Positions 36,264 to 45,915 of a stretch of DNA of 64,000 bases are shown here, piece by piece (position 1 is the stretch's first letter; every line of letters starts with the position of its first letter). The notes under the pieces were generated by a model, which ran no database searches, was not told the DNA's origin, and saw nothing but the letters and a program-made list of their open reading frames with translations. The stretch is taken from the NCBI GenBank assembly GCA_965230605.1, contig CBDDLD010000004.1:1426001-1490000 (forward strand). The letters are read 5' to 3'. This DNA is from CBDDLD01 sp965230605. Its GTDB lineage: Bacteria > Bacteroidota > Bacteroidia > Flavobacteriales > Flavobacteriaceae. The translations under genes and the position numbers were made by a program.

Positions 36264-39200
36264 ATGTTTATGAGCAATTTTACCCGATGTGGTGGCTTCG
36301 CCAGCTTTTGGCAATCTGTCACAAACTTATCGTGTTGTAACATTGATTCTATTTCTAGGCATTTAAAAAGCATGAAGACATTCGTCTTTACCATGCTTTT
36401 TATGTTTATGATGGTGTCAGTGTACGGGCAAAATGCTGGACGTAGTGTCTTTTTAGACCGATGTCTTGCAGATGCACCCGAGCCTCAATTTAGCCAAGAG
36501 GATCTCGAGGAACTGTATGCAGATGAGTGTTCTAGCGACCTCTCTTTTACAGTAACTCCTGAAATTCAAGGTGATGATTGTGATTGGCAAGTAATTTATA
36601 CGTATACTATTACTTGTCCTGATATAGATGAGCCAATCATCTTTAAGACAATCTATAGAGGTGGAGATCAAACAGCACCAGAGCTTACAGGAACTATTCC
36701 TGATGATCAAGCTAACCTTAATCTATGTTTCGAAGATATCCCAGAAGGGCCAAGCATAGAGGAGATTGGAGCACAATTTGAAGACACATGTGGAACTGTC
36801 ATTGTTGAAAAATCAGGAGATCCGGTAGGGGATGATTGTTCATGGTCAGTTACATACACATATACAGTCAGAGATGCGTGTAACAATTATTATGAAAATG
36901 AAATTAAAGTAGAGTATTCTGGTGGAGATACTGAAGCACCAATGCTTAGTGATAAAGCCGAGATTCCTGTTGGAAACCTTAATTCTGAGATGTGTTTTGA
37001 CAACAAAGAACAAGGCCCAACTGCTGAAGAGATTGCTGAATTATTCGAAGATAATTGTGGAAATGTTAACGTTACAAAAGTTTCTGAATCTAAAGGAACA
37101 GATTGTAAGTGGTTAGCTAATTACTACTATTTTGTTTCTGATGATTGTGGTAATGAGCTAGATGAGCCAATCGTAATCACATACAGAGGACAAGATGAAA
37201 CGCCTCCGGTTCTCATGAATATTCCGGAAGATGTTACAGTAGATTGTGTCGATGAAATTCCTGAATACCCAGAGAAAGACGCACCATATGCTACAGATAA
37301 CTGTGATAATGATGTAGATGTTTCTTTTGATGAAGATGCTAGCGGTTTAGGAATCGCTTGTGAAGGTGGTGTTGTTGTAAGAACTTGGGTAGCAGTTGAT
37401 GATTGTGGTGTTAGTGCTACAGCTACACAAACCATAACTGTATTACCTGCACCAAAAGCTGTGTTTGATGAGTTAGCTCCTGAAGTAGATATTACTTGTG
37501 AAGAATTAGGTAGCTATCAACCAGCACCACTAGGTTACTCTAATGGAGTAGAAGATGGAGCTTGTGCTATTAATGGTGAAGCTCAACCACAATATACTCC
37601 AATCACTGAAAACTGTGGTTCTTTTGAAGTGTTTTATTCATTTACTGATGAGTGTGGTCATTTAATTGAAGCTACTCAGGTAGTTAATGTAATTGATGAT
37701 GTAGCTCCACAGTTTAACTTAGAATGTCAGTTTGAAGATGCTATGATCCTTACCTCTCAAGGTTATGACTGTCCTGCTGATGCTATGATCTCTTTAAATG
37801 TAGGAGATGAAATAGATGTAAATACAGGATGGAATGTAGCTGGTGTTGATATACCACCACTTTCAGGATGTGTTGGAGATAACTGTGCTGCTGATGAAGA
37901 GTTAATCATTAGAGTAACAGATAAGACAGCTTCTGATGATGTATGTGATAACAGATTAACGATCACTTTCGTAGCAGAAGATAACTGTGGTAATATCTCT
38001 GAGCCATTTATGTGTTCTTACATTGTTAAAGATGATACGGCTCCTACATTTACTGCACCAGAAGATGCTATGGTATATAGCGATAATAAGTGTGAGTACG
38101 ATGTGTCTGTTCAATTTACAGGAGATGTTACTGATGAAGCAGATAACTGTAACAATCAATTAGAAGCTACATATTCAGATAGCGAGCCTGTACCAGGACA
38201 ATGTGAAGGAGAAGTAATTATCACAAGAACATGGTCTTTAGCAGATGCTTGTGGAAACGAGGCTGAAGATCAAGTACAGATTATTACTGTTAAAGATAAT
38301 ATTGCACCTACGTTTAAAAAACCAGACGACATAACAATATATACAGACGAAGAGTGTCAATATAACGATTCTCCAGACGTAACTGGATTCCCAACTGAAA
38401 TTGATGATAACTGTACAACAGAATTAGAGCCAGGATATACTGATGAAGTAGAAGCTGGAGAGTGCCCAGGTGAGTACACAATTACAAGAACTTGGACATT
38501 AGCTGACGATTGTGGAAATGAGGCTATCCCTCAAGTACAAATCATTACTGTTGAGGATAATATTGCTCCGGAATTAATGATCCCTGCTGACGAAACAGTT
38601 CAGTGTGATGATATTCCTGCAGCAGGTGTTGCTACGGCAACAGATAACTGTGATCCTAATGTAACTGTTGAACTTATCAGTGAAAATGAAGTTGATAATG
38701 ACGGTGATGATTGTGTGGCTACATACAAGATTTTCAGAATCTGGTTAGCAACAGATTGTGCTGGTAACACAACACAGAAAACACAAGAGATTACTGTTAT
38801 AGATTCTACAAAGCCAATGTTACAGTTACCACCAGACATTACTGTTGAGTGTGATAACGTACCAGTATTAGATGAAGGTGCTGCAATGGCTACTGATAAC
38901 TGTGATCCAAACCCAGTTGTAGAATTTATTGATGAGAAAATAGAGCAAGGAGATGATAACTGTCCTGCAGCTTACATATTATTTAGAAGCTGGAGAGCAA
39001 CAGATTGTTCAGGTAATACAGTGACAGGTACGCAAACTATTATTGTTGAAGATACTACTGCTCCTGTATTAACAATCCCTGCTGATGTAACCGTAGAGTG
39101 TGATATGGTACCAGAAGTACCACAAGTATCTGCACAAGACAACTGTGATCCAGAGGTTTCTATCAGTGAAGTCAATGAAGTACGTACTGATGGTGATTGT

Positions 39201-42200
39201 CCATACAACTATATATTAACACGTTCTTGGACAGCTACTGACGATTGTGGAAATTCTGTAACAGAAACACAAACAATTACTGTACAAGATACTACGGCTC
39301 CTACATTTAAGAAGCCTGGTGATATAGAAGTATTCACTGATGAAGAGTGTGAATATAATGCATCTCCTGAAGTAACTGGTTTCCCAACTGAGATTGCGGA
39401 TAACTGTAGCTCTGCTATAGTACCTACCTACGAAGATAATATTCTTCCAGGTGAGTGTACAGGTTCTTATATTATAGAGAGAACTTGGTCATTAGTCGAT
39501 GAGTGTAACAATGCTGCTGAGCCTCAGGTACAAATTATTACTGTATCTGATAATATAGCACCAGAGTTCAACTTACAATGTCAATTTGATGATGTAGAGG
39601 CTTACACGTCTCAGGGTGCTGATTGTCCTGCAGATGCAATGATATCACTAAATGTTGGTGATGAGATTGATATTAATACAGGATGGACTGTAGCTGGATT
39701 GAATGTTCCTGCATTCGGATCTTTCTGTGTTGGAGACAATTGTACTCCTGCTGAGGAATTAATTATCAGAGTAACTGATAAAACATCTTCTGATGATGTT
39801 TGCGAGAACAGATTAACAATCACATTCGTTGCTGAAGACGATTGTGGAAATATATCTGATCCATTTACATGTAGCTATATCATTATAGATGATACAGCGC
39901 CAACATTTACTGCACCAGAAGACACTGTAATTTATAGTGATAATAAGTGTGAGTATGATGCTGGTGTTGAATTTACTGGAGATGTTATTGATGAAGCAGA
40001 TAACTGTAATAATCAGTTAGAAGCAACATATTTAGATGCAATTGATGAAGGACAATGTGAAGGTGAAGTAATCATCACTAGAACATGGTCATTAATGGAT
40101 TCTTGTGGTAATAAAGCTGAAGATCAAGTACAGATTATTACTGTTAAAGATAATATTGCACCTACATTTAAGAAACCAGATGACATTGAGATCTTCAAAG
40201 ATGAGCAATGTTATGCGGATGAGACTCCAGCAAATACGGGGTATCCAACAGAAGTAGACGACAACTGTTCTACGGAATTAGAGCCTATGTATACAGATGA
40301 GATTACTCCAATCTGTGAAGGATCTTATTTAATTACTAGAACATGGACTTTAGCTGATGATTGTGAAAACGAAGCTATCCCTCAAGTGCAGAAAATTACT
40401 GTGACGGATAATATGCCACCTTCATACACACCGGCTCGCGATCAAATCGTAGAGTGTGGTCCAGGAAACACAGGAATGTGTACGTATTATGTACAATTGT
40501 TTGATTCATTCAATGATGGATGGCAAGGAGATACTATTGATGTAGTTGTTAATGGTGAAGTTGTTTTAGATGATCTTGCATTAGCTGATTTATTTGGTGG
40601 AGAAGATCCAGTAGAAGGAGAAAATGATCCGATACCATTTGAAGTAACTACAGGTGATACAATCATGACTATCTACGTACAAGGTACATTTGCGGGTGAA
40701 GCAAGCTGGGAAGTATCTGATGCTAATCAGCAAGTAGTTGCTGTTGGAGATGGAGATACACCAGTTGACATTATAGCTGATTGTGGTGAAATCGTACCTT
40801 CTTCAGATGAGCAGTTTGAAGCATGGTTAGCTGATAACGGTGGTGCTACTGCTTTCGATAACTGTAGTGATGTGACATGGACAAATAACTCTCAAGGGTT
40901 ATCTGATCTTTGTGGAGCTACAGGTTCTGAAACAGTAACTTTCACTGCCACTGACGATTGTGGTAACTCTATCAGTACTACAGCTACATTTACTATCCAA
41001 GATACTACGCCACCATCAATTGATGAAGAGGCAATGGATATGACTGTTGAGTGTGATGGTAATGGAAATGTAGATGCATTAAATACATGGTTAGACTCTT
41101 ACGGTGGAGCCATGGCAAGCGATGTATGTGGTTCTATCTCATGGTCTCATGACTTTGAAGGATTATCAGATGATTGTGGAGCTACTGGTTCAGCTACTGT
41201 AACGTTTACAGTAATGGACGAGTGTGAAAACGTTTCTACAACTACTGCAACATTTACTATAGAAGATACAACTGCACCTGAGTTTACATTTGTACCTGCA
41301 GATCGTTTAGATCTAGAGTGTGGTGTAGATGAAGTACCAACTGATGAAGCCTTAGCGGGTGACGACTGTGGTATGGTTGAAGTTACTTCTGAAGATTATT
41401 ATACAAACACACCATGGAGAACAATCACAAATGGTGGAGACGGTACTGTAGATTATTCTGCTTTACCTGGAGGATTTACAATTGTTGGTTCTGACACAGG
41501 ATCTTCTGAGAACTTCTTCACAGTAAGTTCTACAATGGTTAAGAACGTTGTTTTAACATTCGATTGGGATTATACAACAGAAGAATTTAGTTCTTACTGG
41601 GATAGATTCTCATACTTTGTTAATGGTGTTGAAACTGAAATCGAAAGCCAATTTGGTAATAGTGAAGCTTCAGGTAGCTTATCTATACCATTATCAGCTG
41701 GAGATACATTTGCTCTTGGTACAATTAACAGAGCAGGTGATATAGACGGAACAGCTACAATTGAAATTTCTAATATTAATTTCGAAATTGATAATGAGTG
41801 TCCAGTAGTAGAATGCTTTATCCGTGAGTTCACGGCTGAAGACGAATGTGGTAACAAATCTTACGCTCAGCAAATCATTGTATTTAATGATACAACAGAT
41901 CCTGAGTTAGAAGTACCTGCAGATCTTACTGTAGAGTGTGACGCTGTACCACCAGTTTGTCCAGACGCAAACGGCGGAGGCGGACAAGTTGAGCCTGCTG
42001 CATGGATTAATGAGTTCCATTATGATAATGCTGGATCGGATCAAGGCGAGTTTGTAGAAGTTGCTGCTAACTTTGATGCTTCTGGTTACAAAGTTGTACT
42101 ATATAATGGTAATGGAGGTTCAGTATATGAGACTCTAGTATTAGCTAGCCCAACTATGGTTGGAGGTGTATATTACTTTGTAGTATCAGATAGCGTACAG

Positions 42201-45200
42201 AATGGTTCACCAGATGGTATCGCGTTAGCTGATGCTTCTGATAACCTGATTCAATTCTTAAGTTATGAAGGTGCCTTTATGGGATCTGGAGGTCCAGCTG
42301 ATGGCGTAATGTCTACAGATATAGGTATATCTGAAGCTAGCAATACACCTGTAGGTGAATCACTACAATTAGTTGGAACAGGTTCTGCTTACGCTGACTT
42401 TGCATGGTCTGGCCCTATGGCTGAGACTCCAGGAGCTGCTAACACTGGTCAAACGATCGAAGTTGGTGGTGGTCATGTTGGTGGCGATGATCCAAACATC
42501 AGCTGTATTACTTACTCTGATCTTTGTGATGAAGCGCCTAAAGCAACTTATGATGGTGAAGAACGTGTAGATGGTGATTGTCCAAACAATTACACATTGA
42601 TCCGTACTTGGACTGTAACTGATAATTGTGGAAATTCTACAACTAAGAGTCAGACAATCACAGTACAAGATACTACGGCGCCTACATTCACTGCACCAGC
42701 AGATACTGAGATCTTTACAGATTTCGAATGTAAATACAATGCATCGCCAGATGTAACTGGAGATGTTGAAGACGAAATGGACAACTGTTCTGAAGACTTA
42801 AATGCAACTTACGAGGATGTTATTACTGACGGTCCTTGTGAAGGAAGCAAAGTCATCACTAGAACATGGTCATTAGTAGATGAGTGTAATAATGCTGCTG
42901 ACGATCAGGTACAGATCATTACTGTAACTGATAACACGCCGCCTACATTCACTGCTCCAGAAAATACAGTAATTGAGTGTACTGAAAGCACAGATCCATC
43001 TAATCCTAATGTTGGTGATGTAACGGATGAGGCTGATAACTGTACAACTTCTTTAGATGCTACTTACAGTGATGTTATTACTGAAGGTAACTGTGCTGGT
43101 AACTATATTATTACCAGAACATGGAGCTTACAAGATGATTGTGGAAATAAAGCTGAAGACCAAATTCAGGTAATCACTGTTGAAGATAAAGAAGCTCCAG
43201 AGCTTAAGCCGGATGCAGTAATACCTATGGGTGAGTCTAACATCAATGCATGTTTAGCTGATGCACCATTTGGACCAACACTTGAGGAAATTGCTGACTT
43301 ATTTGTTGACAACTGTAGTGAAGTTGTAGTTACTAGAGCTGAAAAGATCTTAGGTGACGATTGCTACTGGTCAATTATGTACTCTTACTTCATCGCTGAT
43401 GATTGTGGTAATGAGGTAGAAGCACCAATCAAGGTATTCTATAACGGAGGTGATAAAAATGCACCGACAATCATAGAAGGTTCTGATTTATCATTCTTAG
43501 ATGATGTTTCTGGATTACAATGTTTAGATGATGCTCCTGATGCTCCTAAAGTGGCTGATATAGAAGCGATCTTCGAAGACGATTGTGGTGATGAAATTAT
43601 CGTTGAAGAGTTAGATGCGATCATTTTAGGAGATGACTGTGGATGGTCTGTGACTTATTCATGGGATGTTAGTGACGACTGTGGAAACTATGCTGAAACA
43701 GTAAGTGTTACTTACAGTGGTGCTGATACTATGGCTCCTGAATTAACAGGAACACCTCCAGATTCGTATCAAAACGGATTAGTAGGTTGTATAGATGATT
43801 CTCCGGTAATTACGGATGATATGATCAGACCATTATATACAGACAACTGTGCTGCTAATGAAGATCTAGTAATAGAGATTATTAGAAAAGAGGCTGGTAC
43901 AAATTGTAACTGGATTGTAACTTATGACGTATTTGTATCTGACGCTTGTGGTAATGATGCTGCAATGATGAAGTTCAACTACCAAGGTTCTGATACTGTT
44001 AAGCCTCAATTCTTTGATGAGTGTCAGTTCGAAGATCTAATGATACGTACTTCTGACGGTTATGACTGCCCTGCAGATGCTACAATTTCATTAAACGTAG
44101 GTGATGTTATAGATAACAGTACTGGATGGTACGTAGCAGGACGCTATATTCCTTCTTTCGGTAGCTGTGTATATGACAACTGTACTGCTAAAGACGATCT
44201 AATCATAAGAGTAGTTGATAAGACTAATGAAGGTGGTGACTGTGAAAACAGATTAACAATCACATTCGAACTTGAAGACGAGTGTGGTAATGTATCTGAT
44301 ACATTTATGTGTTCTTACGTTGTTAAGGATGATACAGCACCAGAGCTTACTCCTGTAGCTGATCAAGACTTCGGTGTAGTTCCAGAAGGTGAATTAAACC
44401 AAGGATTACCAGCTGGATTAGTTGATAAGACTGGATACACAGATAACTGTCAAGATCCAGGTATGACAACTACATTCAACGATCATTTATCTGATGATGG
44501 AGGTGTATTTACTCCAAACCCAGGAGGTGATAGTAGTAACGGAATCACATATACATGTGGAGGATTTGATTATAACTTCGTATACTGGTATACTGACAAT
44601 TCAGGAAGACCTGTATACTATGCAGATAATGTAAGCTTCAACTTCTACTTGTATTTCTATGGTAGCGGATGGACAACTCAATTCTATTCTGGTGGTAATT
44701 ATCACTATCCATGGTATACAACTAATGATCATAGCACATTACCGTCTTGTGATGTGTATGACTATGTAGACAATACATCTTGTGGTTTAAGTGCTGCTGA
44801 TTGTGGTGGTGGTCAAGGTGGTATCCTAAAAACAACATACACATTAGTAAGAACATTCTCTGCTGATGATGGATGTGGAAACATTGGATACACCCAAGTG
44901 ACCTACACATGGATGGTTGAAACTGTAGTTGATGATAATGTTATTAATTCACAAGCACAAGGTTCTCAATTAGATGAGTTCCCATGTGATCTTACTGATG
45001 ATACAATCGACCACGGTGATGTACCAGCGGATCCGTCTACTCAGGCTAGAGTGACTGAAGAGCCGATTAAGATCGATTTCCAAGCGTATCCTGTACCATT
45101 TGATAAGGAAGTGACAATCTCTTACGAGTTTGAATTTGAAACTGAAGTAACGATAGAATTCTTTGATACTAAAGGCTTATTAATAGCTAAGCGTTTCAAC

Positions 45201-45332
45201 AAGAACTATGTTGCTGGAACTAAAGATCAGACTTATGTAGACTTGTCTAGATATCCAAATCAGATGTACTATGTGAAGTTAACTACTAACAGAGGTTCTG
45301 TTACTAAGAAGATTATTTCTTCAGGTAAATAA
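36264..45332 (+). CDS. Giant secreted HYR-like repeat protein with lamin-tail-like domain and T9SS type A sorting domain
   Basis: Up to 3022 residues. A hydrophobic export signal MKTFVFTMLFMFMMVSVYGQ starts only at residue 37, so either translation starts at ATG 36372 or the protein has a 36-residue extension before the signal. The body is a long series of diverged, acidic, cysteine-containing HYR-like modules (TAPTF...C...DDCGN). A larger unit with DCPADA, ISLNVGD and NRLTITF occurs three times (about residues 479-596, 1098-1213 and 2581-2694). Also present: an insert with FNDGWQGD (about 1402-1512), a lamin-tail-like domain (AAWINEFHYDNAG, about 1911-2070), a Tyr/Gly-rich stretch (about 2740-2850) and a C-terminal type A sorting domain (about 2935-3022, YPVPFDKEVTISY and ending KKIISSGK). 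Surface or secreted location is well supported; function unknown. Confidence 0.92.
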   Translation: MFMSNFTRCGGFASFWQSVTNLSCCNIDSISRHLKSMKTFVFTMLFMFMMVSVYGQNAGRSVFLDRCLADAPEPQFSQEDLEELYADECSSDLSFTVTPEIQGDDCDWQVIYTYTITCPDIDEPIIFKTIYRGGDQTAPELTGTIPDDQANLNLCFEDIPEGPSIEEIGAQFEDTCGTVIVEKSGDPVGDDCSWSVTYTYTVRDACNNYYENEIKVEYSGGDTEAPMLSDKAEIPVGNLNSEMCFDNKEQGPTAEEIAELFEDNCGNVNVTKVSESKGTDCKWLANYYYFVSDDCGNELDEPIVITYRGQDETPPVLMNIPEDVTVDCVDEIPEYPEKDAPYATDNCDNDVDVSFDEDASGLGIACEGGVVVRTWVAVDDCGVSATATQTITVLPAPKAVFDELAPEVDITCEELGSYQPAPLGYSNGVEDGACAINGEAQPQYTPITENCGSFEVFYSFTDECGHLIEATQVVNVIDDVAPQFNLECQFEDAMILTSQGYDCPADAMISLNVGDEIDVNTGWNVAGVDIPPLSGCVGDNCAADEELIIRVTDKTASDDVCDNRLTITFVAEDNCGNISEPFMCSYIVKDDTAPTFTAPEDAMVYSDNKCEYDVSVQFTGDVTDEADNCNNQLEATYSDSEPVPGQCEGEVIITRTWSLADACGNEAEDQVQIITVKDNIAPTFKKPDDITIYTDEECQYNDSPDVTGFPTEIDDNCTTELEPGYTDEVEAGECPGEYTITRTWTLADDCGNEAIPQVQIITVEDNIAPELMIPADETVQCDDIPAAGVATATDNCDPNVTVELISENEVDNDGDDCVATYKIFRIWLATDCAGNTTQKTQEITVIDSTKPMLQLPPDITVECDNVPVLDEGAAMATDNCDPNPVVEFIDEKIEQGDDNCPAAYILFRSWRATDCSGNTVTGTQTIIVEDTTAPVLTIPADVTVECDMVPEVPQVSAQDNCDPEVSISEVNEVRTDGDCPYNYILTRSWTATDDCGNSVTETQTITVQDTTAPTFKKPGDIEVFTDEECEYNASPEVTGFPTEIADNCSSAIVPTYEDNILPGECTGSYIIERTWSLVDECNNAAEPQVQIITVSDNIAPEFNLQCQFDDVEAYTSQGADCPADAMISLNVGDEIDINTGWTVAGLNVPAFGSFCVGDNCTPAEELIIRVTDKTSSDDVCENRLTITFVAEDDCGNISDPFTCSYIIIDDTAPTFTAPEDTVIYSDNKCEYDAGVEFTGDVIDEADNCNNQLEATYLDAIDEGQCEGEVIITRTWSLMDSCGNKAEDQVQIITVKDNIAPTFKKPDDIEIFKDEQCYADETPANTGYPTEVDDNCSTELEPMYTDEITPICEGSYLITRTWTLADDCENEAIPQVQKITVTDNMPPSYTPARDQIVECGPGNTGMCTYYVQLFDSFNDGWQGDTIDVVVNGEVVLDDLALADLFGGEDPVEGENDPIPFEVTTGDTIMTIYVQGTFAGEASWEVSDANQQVVAVGDGDTPVDIIADCGEIVPSSDEQFEAWLADNGGATAFDNCSDVTWTNNSQGLSDLCGATGSETVTFTATDDCGNSISTTATFTIQDTTPPSIDEEAMDMTVECDGNGNVDALNTWLDSYGGAMASDVCGSISWSHDFEGLSDDCGATGSATVTFTVMDECENVSTTTATFTIEDTTAPEFTFVPADRLDLECGVDEVPTDEALAGDDCGMVEVTSEDYYTNTPWRTITNGGDGTVDYSALPGGFTIVGSDTGSSENFFTVSSTMVKNVVLTFDWDYTTEEFSSYWDRFSYFVNGVETEIESQFGNSEASGSLSIPLSAGDTFALGTINRAGDIDGTATIEISNINFEIDNECPVVECFIREFTAEDECGNKSYAQQIIVFNDTTDPELEVPADLTVECDAVPPVCPDANGGGGQVEPAAWINEFHYDNAGSDQGEFVEVAANFDASGYKVVLYNGNGGSVYETLVLASPTMVGGVYYFVVSDSVQNGSPDGIALADASDNLIQFLSYEGAFMGSGGPADGVMSTDIGISEASNTPVGESLQLVGTGSAYADFAWSGPMAETPGAANTGQTIEVGGGHVGGDDPNISCITYSDLCDEAPKATYDGEERVDGDCPNNYTLIRTWTVTDNCGNSTTKSQTITVQDTTAPTFTAPADTEIFTDFECKYNASPDVTGDVEDEMDNCSEDLNATYEDVITDGPCEGSKVITRTWSLVDECNNAADDQVQIITVTDNTPPTFTAPENTVIECTESTDPSNPNVGDVTDEADNCTTSLDATYSDVITEGNCAGNYIITRTWSLQDDCGNKAEDQIQVITVEDKEAPELKPDAVIPMGESNINACLADAPFGPTLEEIADLFVDNCSEVVVTRAEKILGDDCYWSIMYSYFIADDCGNEVEAPIKVFYNGGDKNAPTIIEGSDLSFLDDVSGLQCLDDAPDAPKVADIEAIFEDDCGDEIIVEELDAIILGDDCGWSVTYSWDVSDDCGNYAETVSVTYSGADTMAPELTGTPPDSYQNGLVGCIDDSPVITDDMIRPLYTDNCAANEDLVIEIIRKEAGTNCNWIVTYDVFVSDACGNDAAMMKFNYQGSDTVKPQFFDECQFEDLMIRTSDGYDCPADATISLNVGDVIDNSTGWYVAGRYIPSFGSCVYDNCTAKDDLIIRVVDKTNEGGDCENRLTITFELEDECGNVSDTFMCSYVVKDDTAPELTPVADQDFGVVPEGELNQGLPAGLVDKTGYTDNCQDPGMTTTFNDHLSDDGGVFTPNPGGDSSNGITYTCGGFDYNFVYWYTDNSGRPVYYADNVSFNFYLYFYGSGWTTQFYSGGNYHYPWYTTNDHSTLPSCDVYDYVDNTSCGLSAADCGGGQGGILKTTYTLVRTFSADDGCGNIGYTQVTYTWMVETVVDDNVINSQAQGSQLDEFPCDLTDDTIDHGDVPADPSTQARVTEEPIKIDFQAYPVPFDKEVTISYEFEFETEVTIEFFDTKGLLIAKRFNKNYVAGTKDQTYVDLSRYPNQMYYVKLTTNRGSVTKKIISSGK

Positions 45333-45365
45333 ACCGAGTTAGATTAGGTAAATATTAATTAATGA

Positions 45366-45399
45366 AAAAGGCAGCTATTTAATTTAATAGCTGCCTTTT
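45366..45399 (+). terminator. Rho-independent terminator of giant gene
   Basis: The 14-bp stem AAAAGGCAGCTATT / AATAGCTGCCTTTT with a 6-base loop starts 34 bases after the stop of the giant gene. Confidence 0.88.
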
Positions 45400-45412
45400 C
45401 TAATTTAAAACA

Positions 45413-45442
45413 AAATAAAGCTGGCTATTGCCAGCTTTATTT
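45413..45442 (-). terminator. Rho-independent terminator of STAS-like gene
   Basis: The 13-bp stem AAATAAAGCTGGC / GCCAGCTTTATTT with loop TATT is followed on the minus strand by TTGTTTT. It lies 21 bases beyond the minus-strand gene at 45463, so two separate terminators are placed back to back here. Confidence 0.82.
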
Positions 45443-45462
45443 GTTGTTATATGGAGCACAGT

Positions 45463-45831
45463 TTAGAGGGCTATAATATGTTCAGCCCATTCTATGGCAT
45501 CTTCTAAATCAGAGAAGATTTCATAGGGCTTATTAAAAAACAGTTTTTCTATTTCTGCGTTGGTCTTGGCCTTGTAATCTTTAGAAACTACAGCAAACCC
45601 TATCAGATTTGGAATCTTTGAAGTACCATAATAAATCTTTGGATCTACGGAATAGGAGTAGAGGCGATGGGTAATATAAACAAAAGGCTTATTCTTAAAG
45701 TATTTGTGCGCAATATCCACCAATACCTGATTATGATCTGGAGTCAGATCTTCGCCTTCGTTAATAACAACAATAAGATAATTATCATGTATCGTAAGGC
45801 TACAAAAATCGTATGTGACCCTTTTCGACAT
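45463..45831 (-). CDS. STAS/SpoIIAA-like small protein
   Basis: The product has 122 residues, is soluble and has no signal. The pattern of strand (YDFCSLTIHDNYLIVVINEG), helix, strand (PFVYITHRLYSYSVDP), a helical FAVVSKDYKAKTNAEIEKLFF segment and a C-terminal amphipathic helix (LEDAIEWAEHII) fits the SpoIIAA-like/STAS fold common in Bacteroidota. No binding partner can be named. It is flanked by terminators on both sides and is a single-gene unit. Confidence 0.7.
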   Translation of the reverse strand: MSKRVTYDFCSLTIHDNYLIVVINEGEDLTPDHNQVLVDIAHKYFKNKPFVYITHRLYSYSVDPKIYYGTSKIPNLIGFAVVSKDYKAKTNAEIEKLFFNKPYEIFSDLEDAIEWAEHIIAL

Positions 45832-45867
45832 GTATTAAAGTTAGAAAAAAACTAGTGGATAACAAAA

Positions 45868-45892
45868 AAAGCGCCTCTATAAGAAGCGCTTT
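45868..45892 (-). terminator. Terminator of clpC
   Basis: On the minus strand the stem AAAGCGC / GCGCTTT with an 11-base loop is followed by a run of T (T7). It begins 23 bases after the clpC stop. Confidence 0.82.
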
Positions 45893-45915
45893 CGATTTAT
45901 TAATAATGATTTATA

